A stretch of DNA of 35,847 nt from Nocardiopsis alkaliphila YIM 80379 (lineage in GTDB: Bacteria > Actinomycetota > Actinomycetes > Streptosporangiales > Streptosporangiaceae). How positions within the stretch are numbered: position 1 is the first letter of the stretch; each line of letters begins with the position of its first letter. Of this stretch, positions 7,317 to 17,836 are shown one piece after another. The stretch lies in contig NZ_ANBD01000089.1 in assembly GCF_000341005.1 (NCBI RefSeq), positions 1 through 35,847 of the forward strand, in the 5' to 3' direction. The translations under genes and the position numbers were made by a program. Under the pieces are notes generated by a model. The model saw only the letters and a list, made by a program, of their open reading frames with translations. It was not told the origin of the DNA and searched no databases.

Positions 7317-9479
7317 TCAGGGCTGGAGGAACCGTGTGGGTTCCTCCAGGAGGGTTCGGGCGCCCTCGATGTCGGCCAGCCGGGCCGACAGGGTGCGTTC
7401 GGCCAGGTGCTTGGGAAGCGCCGCGTTGAACTTCAGCCCGTCCAGGGCGCGCACGGACACCTCGGGCAGGACGATGCGCTCCCCTGCGGCCTCCTTGACC
7501 GCCGCCCACGTCCGCGGGTCCAGCTCGGCGTTCAGTCGCAGGCTCGCGTCGCCCGGTTGCTGCTTGGGGTCGGCCGCCCGGCCCAGGGTGGCGGCCAGGG
7601 TGAGGTTGGCCCTGGCCCCCGCCCAGGTCCACCACCGCAGGTCGCCGCCCGTGCCGCGCACGATGACCGACCCTCCGGGGTGGACCAGGTCGGTGTGCTC
7701 GTCCCTGGCCTTGGCCAGGGCGGTGACCGCTCGCCTGGTGAGCCGTACCTTCGGATCGGCTCCCAGCAGCACCTCGCGCACGGCCCTGGTGAGGTGGTGG
7801 GAGGAGCCCAGGTGGCCGCCCGAGTCCCACTTGGCCTTGCCACCCCCACCCTCGACCGGTTCGACGAAGCACCGCTGCCGACGCCAGTCCACCCAGGTCA
7901 CCGCCCAGGTCCGCCCGGCCAGCAGCAACCGGCGCGGTCCTTCCTCCTTCTCGTCGGCGGCCAGCAACGCCGGGTCCACCCGCCCGATCTCGGTCCGCCC
8001 GTGCAAGGCGGTGAACTGCGGCGGCGCGGTGAACACGCTGGTCAATTCCATGAAGTGGCGGTGGCCGAAGCGCTTCTCGGCCTCGGGACCGATCATCATC
8101 AACCCGCCGTCCAGGTCGATGAACCCCTCCCGAATCAAGTGGGCGGCGATCGGCGCCCCTTGAGCGAAGGGCTCCAGGTCCCCCCACCACTCGGGCCACA
8201 ACCGCTCCCCCACCTCGGGTTCCTGTAGACACAGGGCCAGCAGCTGTTGGGCGACGATGTGCCGGGGTTCGGGGGTGGGCACCACCGGTTCCACCCAGTG
8301 CTCGCCCCACAAGTGCAACAGGGCGGCCGCGTCCAACAGCCCAGACTGGTCCACCGCCAGGAACAGGCAGTTGCGAGTACCGCCCGCCCGCCGCCCGGTA
8401 CGGCCGATGCGCTGCAAGAACGAGGCCACGCTGCCGGGCGCGTTGATCTGGATGACCCGGTCCAGGTCACCCACGTCGATGCCCAGCTCCAGGGTGGAGG
8501 TGGCCACGATGACGCAGTCCCGGGCCTCGGCGAAGGCCGCCTCGGCGCGGCGGCGCTCGTCCAGTGCCAGGGAGGCGTGGGACAGGAAGGTGGTCACACC
8601 CAGTTCGCGCAGGGCGTGACCGAGTTCCTCCACGTACTTGCGCGAGTCACAGAACACCAGACGTTTTTCTCCCCGGTGCAGGGCCGCGATGACCTTGGCG
8701 GCGTTGTGCAGAGAGCCCACGTGGTCGAGTTCGACCTCTCCGGGCGGCGGCTCCTCGGGGGCCTGTCCGGGTCTGGGCAGGTGTACGCCGGGGGCGATCA
8801 CTTGGCCGGGTCGCTCACCGGCCCGCGCCCCCTGCAACCAGGTGAGCAGTTCATCGGGATTGCCCACGGTGGCCGACAATCCCACCCGTTGAACCGGTCG
8901 TCCGGCCACCCGCCCCAGCCGTTCCAGGACGGCGAGCAGGTGCCAGCCCCGGTCGTCCCCGGCGAAGGCGTGCACCTCGTCCACGACGATGCCGTGCAGG
9001 TTCGCGAAGAACGCCCGGTGGTCGACCTTGGTGCTCACCAGCATCGATTCGAGCGATTCGGGGGTGGTGAGCAAGACGTCGGGACGGTTGCGCAGGATGC
9101 GTTGGCGCCCGGCGCTGGTGACGTCGCCGTGCCAGAGCTCGGCGGTGTGGCCCATCCACCCGGCGTAGGCCTGCACCCGGGGCAGCAGGTTGTTGAGCAG
9201 CGCCTTGATGGGACACACGTACAGCAGCGACAGTCCCTCCCCCGTCCGCGCGGCCATCGCGGTCAGCAGCGGGAACAGGGCCGCCTCGGTCTTGCCTCCG
9301 GCGGTGGGGGCCAGCAGGATCGTGTCGTCACCGTCCAGGATCGGGGCCAGCGCCTCGCGTTGCAGGGGACGCAGACCAGGCCAGCCCAGGGTATTGACGA
9401 CGTGGTGGGCCAGCGTGGGGTGGAGCAGGTCCAGGCTGCTGGGTCCCGACCCTTCCCCCACCTCCCGTACCCCGCTCAC
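7317..9479 (-). CDS. brxHI: BREX type 2 DEAD/DEAH-box helicase BrxHI
   Basis: 720 aa superfamily 2 helicase related to Lhr, the helicase of type 2 BREX systems. Motifs in order: LRPLQREAL near residue 36, motif I APTAGGKT at 58-65, TTPESLE at 138-144, motif II DEVH at 167-170, motif III SAT at 202-204, STLELGIDVGDL near 328-339 and motif VI QRIGRTGR at 356-363, followed by an Lhr-like C-terminal half. All catalytic motifs are intact. The GTG start overlaps the brxD stop by four bases (GTGA). It is the last gene of the pglX-Y-Z-brxD-brxHI operon. Its mechanistic role in BREX is not settled in general; ATP-dependent nucleic-acid remodelling is expected. Confidence 0.88.
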   Translation of the reverse strand: MSGVREVGEGSGPSSLDLLHPTLAHHVVNTLGWPGLRPLQREALAPILDGDDTILLAPTAGGKTEAALFPLLTAMAARTGEGLSLLYVCPIKALLNNLLPRVQAYAGWMGHTAELWHGDVTSAGRQRILRNRPDVLLTTPESLESMLVSTKVDHRAFFANLHGIVVDEVHAFAGDDRGWHLLAVLERLGRVAGRPVQRVGLSATVGNPDELLTWLQGARAGERPGQVIAPGVHLPRPGQAPEEPPPGEVELDHVGSLHNAAKVIAALHRGEKRLVFCDSRKYVEELGHALRELGVTTFLSHASLALDERRRAEAAFAEARDCVIVATSTLELGIDVGDLDRVIQINAPGSVASFLQRIGRTGRRAGGTRNCLFLAVDQSGLLDAAALLHLWGEHWVEPVVPTPEPRHIVAQQLLALCLQEPEVGERLWPEWWGDLEPFAQGAPIAAHLIREGFIDLDGGLMMIGPEAEKRFGHRHFMELTSVFTAPPQFTALHGRTEIGRVDPALLAADEKEEGPRRLLLAGRTWAVTWVDWRRQRCFVEPVEGGGGKAKWDSGGHLGSSHHLTRAVREVLLGADPKVRLTRRAVTALAKARDEHTDLVHPGGSVIVRGTGGDLRWWTWAGARANLTLAATLGRAADPKQQPGDASLRLNAELDPRTWAAVKEAAGERIVLPEVSVRALDGLKFNAALPKHLAERTLSARLADIEGARTLLEEPTRFLQP

Positions 9480-10765
9480 AGGTCCAGCTCCACCTCGTCG
9501 GCACTGGTGGCCCGCTGCACGTGGGCACCGCGTTCGACCTCGGTGAGTTCACTCGCGCCGACCTTGAGATCGTAGTGTCGCCTGGGGTCGAAGTCGGGGT
9601 TCTGGTCCACTCGATCCATGACGTCCACGAGCTTGCGCAGGAACAGACGCGGCGCGATGCCGATCCGTCCGCCCAGCTCCCCCGCAACCGCCTCGGCGAA
9701 ACCGAGCAGGTAGCCGTCGTCGACCCGTTCGCGCACCCGCTGGGGGTCGTCGGCGCCGTCGGCGTACAACTCCCGCACGGCCAGACCCAGTGCGTGCAGC
9801 TTGTCCAGGTCGAAGCCGGAGAGGCGGATCTGGGCGGCGTACAGGTTGTCGTGGGCGGGGTCGGCCAGGAAGTCGGTGTGCAGGCGCTGGGCCAAAGGCG
9901 CCAGACGTTGGACGCCCTGGGGCCCGTCGAAGAAGGCGGGGGTGCCGGTGATCACCAGGTACAGCCCCGGGAACTGCCGGTTGGCGATCTCGTCCAGCAA
10001 TTGCCGCAGGGCGTTGAGCGCCTTCTCCCGGGTGTCGGTGCGGGCCCGTTGGAGGGTCTCCAGCTCGTCCAGGACCACGAGCAGACCAGGGTGGCCGCAG
10101 TCGCGCAGCAGGACGAGGAGTCCTCTGAGCGCGGCCAGGGCCCCGAAGTGGTCGAGGTCGCCCTTGATCCCGGCGTAACGTTTGGCCGCGGCGGCGACGT
10201 TGGGCTGCCCGCCCAGCCAGGCGATGAGCGCCTCGGCGATGGCGGGCTCGTCCTCGGCCTGGGCCCGGTGGTAGCCGCGCAGCGCCGCGGCGAACCCCGG
10301 GTTGGCACTGGCGACCTCGCTCAGACGGCGCTCCATCAGGTCGGTGACCGCGGTGTTGAGCGCCTCCTCGTCCGCCTCGTCCACCTTCCCGTCGGCCAGG
10401 ACGTCCTCCTCCAGGGAGTAGAACCAGTTGTCGACGATCTCACGCAGGGCGCTGGGAGGCTGCGTGGCGGTGGCCAGGCGCTCGGTCAAGCGTCGGTAGA
10501 CGGTCTCCAGCCGGTGCAGCGGGGTCTCGGTCTCGGAGATCTGGATCTCGGTGACGGCGAAGTTGGCGCGTTTGGCGCGCTCGCCCAGCCAACGGACGAA
10601 GAAGGTCTTGCCGGAGCCGTACTCGCCGCGCACGGCCTTGAACTCCGCGCCTCCGGTGGCGACGTTGCCGAGTTCCCTGTCCAGGGCGCTTTCGAAGCGT
10701 TCGAGCCCGACGGCGAACAGGTCCAGGCCGCCGTGCGGCACGGTTCCCCTGCGCAGGGCGCCCAC
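9476..10765 (-). CDS. brxD: BREX type 2 ATP-binding protein BrxD
   Basis: 429 aa AAA-type ATPase of the BrxD family, a core type 2 BREX subunit. Walker A is GEYGSGKT at residues 47-54 and Walker B LLVVLDELE at 228-236 with Asp233-Glu234; VTEIQISETETPLHRLE is a family-typical block after Walker A. The GTG at 10765 is the first ordinary in-frame start but has its GAGGAGG only two bases away, too close to work well. The reading frame stays open and protein-like upstream (KPVSEARREEVV), and a CTG at 10801 has GGGAG seven bases before it, so translation may begin there. The gene lies directly behind pglZ and is coupled to brxHI. Confidence 0.87.
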   Translation of the reverse strand: MGALRRGTVPHGGLDLFAVGLERFESALDRELGNVATGGAEFKAVRGEYGSGKTFFVRWLGERAKRANFAVTEIQISETETPLHRLETVYRRLTERLATATQPPSALREIVDNWFYSLEEDVLADGKVDEADEEALNTAVTDLMERRLSEVASANPGFAAALRGYHRAQAEDEPAIAEALIAWLGGQPNVAAAAKRYAGIKGDLDHFGALAALRGLLVLLRDCGHPGLLVVLDELETLQRARTDTREKALNALRQLLDEIANRQFPGLYLVITGTPAFFDGPQGVQRLAPLAQRLHTDFLADPAHDNLYAAQIRLSGFDLDKLHALGLAVRELYADGADDPQRVRERVDDGYLLGFAEAVAGELGGRIGIAPRLFLRKLVDVMDRVDQNPDFDPRRHYDLKVGASELTEVERGAHVQRATSADEVELDL

Positions 10766-10803
10766 GACCTCCTCACGGCGGGCCTCACTGACGGGTTTCA
10801 GGG

Positions 10804-13779
10804 TCAGCTCCCTTCGGGAAACTGCTGCTGGAGCAGGGCGGTGTTGAGTTCGACGCTACGGTCGCCGTCGGTCAGGGTCAGGATCGGATAGGCCTCCACG
10901 TTGAGGACCTTTCCGACCATCTTGAGGAACCGCACGGCGCGCGGGTGGCTTTCGGGGCCGCCCGCGGCACGGGAGGCGGCGCTGACGGGTAGGCGCGGGT
11001 GGGTGCCGCCCACGTCGGCGAGCGCGTCGATGAGCGCGGCGAACTCCTCGGCTGCGGGTGCCCTGGGCACACGGGCCCGGCCTGCCTGGAAACCCGAGGT
11101 GGCGGTCACCTTGGCGCCCAGTGTGCGGGGGGCCAGGGCGTCGTCGCCGAACAGGGCGGGCGTCTGCTCGGGCGGGGACGTCTTCGCGCCCCTGCCTCGC
11201 TTCCTGCCGGTGCCCTTCTCCTTGAGGGGGTCCCAGAGGATCGTCATGGGCACGTCGTCGAAGCGGGTGTGGTGACCGCCCTTCGCCGCCGGGGTGTTCT
11301 CCAGCGGCTGCGACCACCAGACGGGTTCGACCTCCGCGGGGGCGAGGCGCTGCCATCCGCGTGGGGTGGAGTCGCGGGTGTTCCCTCCCCGGCCGCGGCG
11401 CGCGGTGTCCAGGACGGGCACGAACACCAGCACCGGGACGACCATCTCCGCGGCGGAGAAACCGCCGTGGTAGCCGTCCTTGCGGTCGGTGTAGCGGATG
11501 TCCTCCCGGTAGGGGACGACGAGGGTGCCGTCGCCGAGCAGGACCCGGTCCCCGGTCGCCAGGATCTCTCCCTCTCCCGGTTCACCGGTGCGGTAGCGGG
11601 CCGACTCCCCCGACCGGGTCTTGGTCGCCTCGCCCCGGTCCCACACGTGCCCGTGGTCGGAGGTGAGCAGGACGGGGCGGCCGGCCCGTGCGGCGGCGTC
11701 GAGCAGGGAGCCGAGCTTGCCGACCTGTTTGACCGTCCAGGTGGACTCGTCGCCCTCCCTGCCGCGGCCGAGCGCGTCGTCGATGGTGTTGAGCACGACG
11801 CCGACGACCGTTTCGGTGTCGTCGAGGTTCTCCTGGACGGCGGGAGGCAGGTGGAATCCGGCTCCCGTCTCCAGGTCGCGCTGGTGGTAGAGCACCGCCT
11901 TGCGGTGGCCGAAGGAGGCGGTGGCCCACAGGGCGGCGAATCCGGCGCGTTCGGCGTCCTGTTTGCCGACGGTGAGGGAGCCGGTGAGCAGGGAGGCCCT
12001 GGAACAGGTGGTGGTGGAGGGCACGGTGGCCAGGGCGCCCTCACGCGCACCGGACGAGCCGGTCCTCCCGGGCCGTCCGACCTCGACCAGCCTCCCGCCC
12101 GCCTGGATGTCCTCGGCGAGTTGGACGGCCACCTCCACGCTCATCCCGTCCAGGACCACGACGAGCGGTGCCTGGTCCTGCGCCAGGGGTCGGGCGACCT
12201 TGCCGAGGAGGTTCTCCACGCGCAGTTGGGTGTCGGTGGGCGCGTGTCCGCTGTTCCACCGGTTGACGGCGGTGGCGAACTCGGCGTCGACCGCCGCCCG
12301 CCAGGCGCGCACCCGTTCGTAGAGCAGGCCCAGCGCCTGGTCGAAGGCGGGAACGTCGCCGCGGTGGTGCCAGATGGCGGAGGCCGCGCGGTCGACCCAC
12401 CCGGTCTGCTGGACGTGGGCCTGGATCCACTCGTGGGCGGTGGCGGGGGTGTCCGCGCCCAGCGGACGGTCCGCCGAGCTCAGCGCCAGACGGCGCAGCA
12501 GACGCACCGCGTTGGTGGCGGCCTGCGCCTGGTCCTGTTTGCGTCGGGTGGTGTGTCGGCGGTGGTCGCGCAGCCGCAGCAGCGACCCCTCCACCTCCCG
12601 CAGGTCCTGCGGTTGGGGCGGCCCCGCCGAACCGTCCTCGCCCAGGGCGAGGGTGATCTGTCGTCCCAGGTCGGCCAGGCGGGTGTGCAGGCCGGCGTCG
12701 AGCAGGTTGCTGCCCTGGGCGACGAGGGAGGCGTCGAGCTGGAAGAGGAGTTCCTCGGTGCGGCGGATGGTCTCGTCGGCCTGGTCGTCCTCGGAGCCGT
12801 CGATCAGCCGCATCAGGGACGCGGTGCAGGCGTTGCCGAAGTCCCGCAGCTCCTCGGCCTTTGGCGGGTTGGCCCCGAAGTAGCGTTCCTGGGCGCGGAT
12901 GAGGGCGTACTGGGCTGCGCGGGCGGCCTCCTGCCCCGAGTCGGACCGTTCCTGCGTCGCGGCCTCGTGCAGTTCGGCCAGGGCCAGTCCGATGGGCACC
13001 GCGTCCAGGGCGTGGCCCCGGTCCAGGAGTTTGAACAGCACCCGGGGGACGGCGCCCAGGGTTCGTTCCACCTCCCGCCGCAGGTCGTCGCGTTCGTCCT
13101 CGTGCAGGTGGGTGAAGGCGGCCACGGAGGCCGGGTCACGGGTCCACTCCAGCAGGGCGGCGCTGTCGACCTGTTCGCCGGGGCTGCGGCCGAAGCGTAC
13201 GGACACGGCGATGGACAGCGCCTGTTCGAGTTTGAGGACGCCGGTGCCCAGCTTGAGCTGGTGGGTGGCCCGGATACCGCGCAGGGTGTCGGCCAACCAG
13301 CTCAACCGGCCCGTGTACAGCCGGGGGTCGATGCGGGTGACCTTGAGTTCGGTGCGCAGCAGTTCCCAGTTGTTGAGCCGGACGACCTCCTCTCCGAGGA
13401 AGCGTCCCAGCAGGGTCTCACCGAGGTCGGCCGCGTCCAGCGGGGTGAGCACGACCACGTGGTCGACGTCCTGGTCGTCGCCGCTGAGGGCGTGCACCAG
13501 GGAGATCACGCTGTCGGCGCCCACCACGCGTACCGACCGCTGTTCGGTGCGGTTCTCACCTGTCTGAACGTGGACGGTCAGGCGTTCGGGCCCCTCCCAG
13601 TGGGGGTCCGCGGACAGGGCCAGGGCGGTGGCGGCGGAGCGGGGGTGTCCCTTCTCCACTCGGCGGGCCTCGGCGTCCAGGGCGCGTTCCAGGGCTCCCG
13701 CCACGGCTTCGGCGTTCACCCTGCCCAGGGCGGGCGGGGTCGGCCGGGTGGCGGTGTCGTGGCCGGTGGTGCTGTTCAC
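10804..13779 (-). CDS. pglZ: BREX type 2 PglZ, alkaline-phosphatase-superfamily protein
   Basis: 991 aa from a GTG that overlaps the pglY stop (GTGA). PglZ is the signature protein of all BREX systems and carries an alkaline-phosphatase-fold domain. The metal-site segments are visible: [11 protein letters not shown] near residue 536 (nucleophile region) and [13 protein letters not shown] near residue 704 (the D-H-G-H metal ligands). The N-terminal half is mostly helical and variable, with the family's [14 protein letters not shown] stretch around residue 175. The C-terminal ~150 residues form a separate domain. Length and position between pglY and brxD are those of type 2 BREX. In Streptomyces coelicolor PglZ is needed for the phage growth limitation phenotype; that is family knowledge, not visible here. 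Confidence 0.92.
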   Translation of the reverse strand: MNSTTGHDTATRPTPPALGRVNAEAVAGALERALDAEARRVEKGHPRSAATALALSADPHWEGPERLTVHVQTGENRTEQRSVRVVGADSVISLVHALSGDDQDVDHVVVLTPLDAADLGETLLGRFLGEEVVRLNNWELLRTELKVTRIDPRLYTGRLSWLADTLRGIRATHQLKLGTGVLKLEQALSIAVSVRFGRSPGEQVDSAALLEWTRDPASVAAFTHLHEDERDDLRREVERTLGAVPRVLFKLLDRGHALDAVPIGLALAELHEAATQERSDSGQEAARAAQYALIRAQERYFGANPPKAEELRDFGNACTASLMRLIDGSEDDQADETIRRTEELLFQLDASLVAQGSNLLDAGLHTRLADLGRQITLALGEDGSAGPPQPQDLREVEGSLLRLRDHRRHTTRRKQDQAQAATNAVRLLRRLALSSADRPLGADTPATAHEWIQAHVQQTGWVDRAASAIWHHRGDVPAFDQALGLLYERVRAWRAAVDAEFATAVNRWNSGHAPTDTQLRVENLLGKVARPLAQDQAPLVVVLDGMSVEVAVQLAEDIQAGGRLVEVGRPGRTGSSGAREGALATVPSTTTCSRASLLTGSLTVGKQDAERAGFAALWATASFGHRKAVLYHQRDLETGAGFHLPPAVQENLDDTETVVGVVLNTIDDALGRGREGDESTWTVKQVGKLGSLLDAAARAGRPVLLTSDHGHVWDRGEATKTRSGESARYRTGEPGEGEILATGDRVLLGDGTLVVPYREDIRYTDRKDGYHGGFSAAEMVVPVLVFVPVLDTARRGRGGNTRDSTPRGWQRLAPAEVEPVWWSQPLENTPAAKGGHHTRFDDVPMTILWDPLKEKGTGRKRGRGAKTSPPEQTPALFGDDALAPRTLGAKVTATSGFQAGRARVPRAPAAEEFAALIDALADVGGTHPRLPVSAASRAAGGPESHPRAVRFLKMVGKVLNVEAYPILTLTDGDRSVELNTALLQQQFPEGS

Positions 13780-16700
13780 TCGGCCTCCCGGATGGTGATC
13801 TGGATCTTGGTGTCCTCGGAGATGCCGAGCGTGGCCCGCAGGTCGGCGACCACCGTGCTCGGGTCCGTGCCGGGGGTGAGCGTCACCCAGGGGTGTTCGG
13901 AGGTGGCCGGCGGGATCGGGCGGGGCGATGCGTCCTCCACGTTCACACCGGTGCCCTGCGGGGCCGAGTCGTCGACCGGCCGGGGCTGGGGTTGGGACGG
14001 CTGTGCCGCCGCCGCGGCCTCGCGGACGATCTGGTTGTTGAGCGCGCTGGCGGCACTGTTGGCCTTGCTGAGCTCCGTGGCCAGGCGCACGGCGTGCTCG
14101 TTGTGCCGGGCGGCCTCCCGCAGCTCGGTCAGAATCCGTTCGGCCGTACCGGAGTGCTCGCCACCCGACCGGGTGATGGTCTCCAGTGCTTCCAGCAGGT
14201 CCCACCGCGCGGCTGCCAGGGCCTGGGCGAGGTTGCCCGCCCCGGCCATACCGGTGCGGTAGATCCCGCCCTCCTCGGGCAGGTCGGCCTGCCCCAGCGC
14301 GTTCACGAGGGCGGTGTCGTCGGTCAGCCCGCTGAGTCGGCCGAGGAGTTCGTCGGCGGCGCGGGCGGTGCGCAGGCGCGGGGCCTCCTCGTCCAACCCG
14401 AGCAGCTTCGCGTGCTTGGTGAGTTCACGCACCAGGTGTTCGTTGCTCGCCTGGAACCGGTGGGCCTGTTCCTTGAGCTGTTCGGCCAGCCTTTGCACGG
14501 AACGGCTGTTGAGCAGCGGTTGGGAGGGGAGCGCGAAGATGCTCTGAGCGCGTTCGTTGGCCCGTGCGAAGTCCTCCTCGGAGGGCAGTTCCTGGCGGCG
14601 CAGCACGATCTCGTCGGAGAGCCGGCCGATCTCCGCACCGGTGTAGCGTTTGCCCGCCCGGATCCAGGCCCGGTCGCTCTGGACGGCGTAGACCATGACG
14701 AGCAGGTCCACGACGTCCTCGGGCAGTCCCCGGCCGTCCTCTCGGCCACGGATCCACTTCTTCAGGTCTCCGACCCGTACGTCGGTGCTGGTGGGCATGT
14801 TCGCCTTGACGAAGCGGTCGATGTCCAGCCGCCAGTCCTCACGCAGCACGAAGACCTCTCCCACCGTGGCGATCCGCAGGGGTTCGGCCACGCGTTTGAG
14901 GACCGGAAGGTCGCTCTTGGGCGCGTCCTCGTACCGGTTGAGCTTGTCGGCCTTGGCCTCCTCCACCGCCTTGAGCACGGTGTTCAGGTCGGGGCGCCGC
15001 ACCGGCGTCTTCCTGGTGGGGCTGGTCAGGTCAGGGTGTTCGGGGTAGAGGTGGTCCAGGAGTTTGGTGGTGATGCGCTCCAGCGCGGCGGGGAACTGGC
15101 TGCCGGCCTCCAGGGGGATGCTCAGCCCTTGGGGCAGCGGTTCGATGTGGGGGTCGGCGGGGGCTCCGTAGTCGGTGCTGTCCCGGTCCACCTCCACCAG
15201 GCCGTAGGCGCCGCGCAGCAGGCCGGAGATCTGAGTACTCAGTTGGTTGCGCTGGTTGTCGAGTTGGGCTCGGGCCTCACGGCGGTCGTCGCTGCTCCAG
15301 TCGGGGGCCTTCTCCTCGATGACGTTCGGTTCGAGGAGGTAGTCCATCATCAGGATGCGCCGGGCGTCCTCCAGCTTGCCCGGTGACAGGAAGGTGGGCA
15401 GCCACACCAGGGTGGCGACCGCTTCGTTGAACTCCTCACGCAGTTCCTGGACCCGTCGGCGGTCTCCGGCGGGGTTGTGGTCGGCCTCGTCGAAGGGATA
15501 GTCGATGACCACCCGTACGGCGTTGGCGGCGGCCGGGCGGAACTCCTCCCGGACCAGGTCGTCGCTGGAGCGCACGTTACCGAAGGCCAGTTCCACGGTG
15601 CGTTGGGTTCCGCGCCAGACCACACTGGTGCGCTCGGCCCCGGTCTCCAGTCCCAGCTGCTCCCACAACAGGCGTTTGAACAGGCGGCGCAGGGCGTGGT
15701 CGTTGGCGGCGGAGTAGGCGCTGCGCATGAGGGACTCGGTGTCCACCCTCAACAGGTTGAGGGACAGGGTCGGGTTGTCGCTCTGCGCGCCGACCCGCAC
15801 CTCACCGAACTGGGCCGCCATGTCCTGGAAGAACGTGGTGGCCGCCTTGACGTCCTGTCCGGGGCGCCGGGCCTTGACGATGCCCTGGTTGAGCGCCATG
15901 GCCCGGCCCACGGTGAGGTCCTTGAGCGCCGGCACGTGGGGGGTCAACGCGCTCAGCAGGAGGGTCTTGACCAAAAGGTCGTCGCGGCGGAAGGGCGAGC
16001 GCACGTCGAGCGCGGCCACGTCGGCCCCGGTGACCTCGTGCTTGCCCAGCAGCCAGGGGCGGACCTTGTTGTGGTAGAAGTTGCTGATCTTGGCGTACTC
16101 GGCGCTGAGGTGGTCCTTGAAGGGTTTGGCCTCACCCTCGATGAGCACGTCGAAGACGGCGCCGAGCGGCACCACCTGTCCGACGGGGAGGGTGGTGCGG
16201 TACTTGACCAGCAGTTCCAGCAGGAGCTTGATGGCGCTGCGCTGACGTTGCAGGGCGTAGGACATCTCCACCAGGACGTGCAGCACGGCGGGGCTGAACG
16301 GGTAGAGGCTGCGGAAGTCCTCCCAGGTGCTGGTGTCGGCTCCGCCTCCGCTGTCCAGAAGGGTGTCACGCACCTCGGCCCGGCTGCCGCGCATGCGCTC
16401 GAAGGCCGCGTCGATCTCGGCGGCGGCCTCGTCGTTGCGGGGTTTGATGAGGCGGTGGCGGGCGATCTCGGTGAGGTTGGCGTCGGCGAGCTTGATGTGC
16501 CCGAAGCGGCCGTCCCAGTAGCTGATGGTCTGGGAGATGCCCTCGGTGCCGCCGCCGAGTCCGACCAGTTCGCGCAGGTCGCGCTGGCGGGGCACGAAGC
16601 TGACGATGGGCGCGGGCCGGTGGCTGTGCGAGGACTCCACCAGCTTGGCGATCTTCTGCACCTCGCTGCTGATGCGGGCCTCTTTACCAATGAGGGCGGT

Positions 16701-17612
16701 GAAGCGCAGGATCAGCTCGTCCAGGAGCAGGACGACGGCGTCACAGCCCAGGTGCTCCTTGGCGTGGCGGCTGATGACAGACAGGCCCTCGTCGATGCTG
16801 ACGTAGGCGCCGCTGGCATCCCCCACCGCGTCGACGTAACGTTTGAAGGGGCCGCCGAGCAGTGCGCTGACCAGCTCTTGGCGCAGGGCCCGTTCGGAGA
16901 GGTCCTTGGTCTCGGGGTGAACGGCGAAGGCCTCGTCGAGGGTCTGGCTGTTCCAGCTGGAGGGGCCAGCGAGTTTCCCCCAGACACCGTTGTCGAGCTC
17001 ACCACCGGTTTGACCATCGCCGGAGTCCGTCCGGTTCGGCAGCAGGGCGATGAAGGCCTCGTCCCCCATCCGGGAGCGCTGCTCCTGGGCGTCGACCAGA
17101 AGGCCGTCGGCACGGTAAACCGCCGGGATGGGGGCGTTCGGGTACTCCCGCTGCACCTGGCGCACGTACCCGCCGAGGATGTTGGCCTCGATGGACACCT
17201 CCTCCTCCACCAGGTGGGCCTTGACCTCGATGAACTTCTTCCCCGAGAGCCAGTTGTCGTGCTTGGCGAGCAGATCGGCCAAGCCGGTCTTGGCACGAGC
17301 GTCGGGGTGGTGGTCCAAGATCGCAGAGAGCACCGCCAGGAAGTGACTCTTACCGGCACCGAAGGAACCGTGCAGGTAGGCGGCCTGGGACTTGTTGTCC
17401 ACGATCGAGGAACGGATGGTCTCCAGGGCCTGGTCGAAACTCTCGGCCAGCTGGGGGGTGACCACGTACTCGGCCAGGGTCTGGGCCTGGCGGGTGGAGG
17501 TGCTCTCGGTGAGCTTGACGACCAGGTCGCCGTCGTGGACGGCGAGGGGGATGTCGATCAGGTCGCTGATCACTCGGCCGGTGCCGCTCGAACCAGAGGA
17601 AGGGGTGGTCAT
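13776..17612 (-). CDS. pglY: BREX type 2 PglY (BrxC-like) large P-loop ATPase
   Basis: 1278 aa, the BrxC-equivalent ATPase of type 2 BREX. Walker [11 protein letters not shown] is at residues 82-91 and a Walker B-like LLLDELIL ends near residue 300. A long C-terminal part includes coiled-coil-prone Glu/Arg/Ala-rich helices (about 1000-1200) and a Pro/Gln-rich linker before a conserved end resembling an ATP-cassette accessory domain. The ATG at 17612 gives the natural N-terminus MTTPSSG; its GGAG is directly adjacent, so the true ribosome binding site may be AGGCG a little farther up. 224 bases separate it from pglX, enough for an internal promoter: a TAGGCT hexamer lies in that gap on the minus strand, without a clear -35. 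pglZ overlaps its stop. Confidence 0.9.
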   Translation of the reverse strand: MTTPSSGSSGTGRVISDLIDIPLAVHDGDLVVKLTESTSTRQAQTLAEYVVTPQLAESFDQALETIRSSIVDNKSQAAYLHGSFGAGKSHFLAVLSAILDHHPDARAKTGLADLLAKHDNWLSGKKFIEVKAHLVEEEVSIEANILGGYVRQVQREYPNAPIPAVYRADGLLVDAQEQRSRMGDEAFIALLPNRTDSGDGQTGGELDNGVWGKLAGPSSWNSQTLDEAFAVHPETKDLSERALRQELVSALLGGPFKRYVDAVGDASGAYVSIDEGLSVISRHAKEHLGCDAVVLLLDELILRFTALIGKEARISSEVQKIAKLVESSHSHRPAPIVSFVPRQRDLRELVGLGGGTEGISQTISYWDGRFGHIKLADANLTEIARHRLIKPRNDEAAAEIDAAFERMRGSRAEVRDTLLDSGGGADTSTWEDFRSLYPFSPAVLHVLVEMSYALQRQRSAIKLLLELLVKYRTTLPVGQVVPLGAVFDVLIEGEAKPFKDHLSAEYAKISNFYHNKVRPWLLGKHEVTGADVAALDVRSPFRRDDLLVKTLLLSALTPHVPALKDLTVGRAMALNQGIVKARRPGQDVKAATTFFQDMAAQFGEVRVGAQSDNPTLSLNLLRVDTESLMRSAYSAANDHALRRLFKRLLWEQLGLETGAERTSVVWRGTQRTVELAFGNVRSSDDLVREEFRPAAANAVRVVIDYPFDEADHNPAGDRRRVQELREEFNEAVATLVWLPTFLSPGKLEDARRILMMDYLLEPNVIEEKAPDWSSDDRREARAQLDNQRNQLSTQISGLLRGAYGLVEVDRDSTDYGAPADPHIEPLPQGLSIPLEAGSQFPAALERITTKLLDHLYPEHPDLTSPTRKTPVRRPDLNTVLKAVEEAKADKLNRYEDAPKSDLPVLKRVAEPLRIATVGEVFVLREDWRLDIDRFVKANMPTSTDVRVGDLKKWIRGREDGRGLPEDVVDLLVMVYAVQSDRAWIRAGKRYTGAEIGRLSDEIVLRRQELPSEEDFARANERAQSIFALPSQPLLNSRSVQRLAEQLKEQAHRFQASNEHLVRELTKHAKLLGLDEEAPRLRTARAADELLGRLSGLTDDTALVNALGQADLPEEGGIYRTGMAGAGNLAQALAAARWDLLEALETITRSGGEHSGTAERILTELREAARHNEHAVRLATELSKANSAASALNNQIVREAAAAAQPSQPQPRPVDDSAPQGTGVNVEDASPRPIPPATSEHPWVTLTPGTDPSTVVADLRATLGISEDTKIQITIREAE

Positions 17613-17836
17613 CTCCGGATGCGCCTTTCTGCGGTCTGCTCGGGTACGGCGACCGTGTGCACGACCGGTCCGGACACGGCGGGGCGCTGGAGCGGGCATC
17701 CGGCGGGGGCACACGGTTTTCGTCGGTGTAGCGGGGCTTCCAGCCTAAGCCTCAAAGGCGACAGCGGCACCAGGTACGCCCGGACCGGAGGGCGGTGGAC
17801 ACCGTCTCCGGCCCGGGTGTGCGAGGGCTGTGAGCC

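Noticed and set aside
10999-14262. 1087-codon plus-strand open frame
   Set aside because: It is antisense to pglZ/pglY; the protein is Gly/Gln/Val-rich low complexity typical of the complement of G+C-rich coding DNA, while the opposite strand has intact Pgl motifs.
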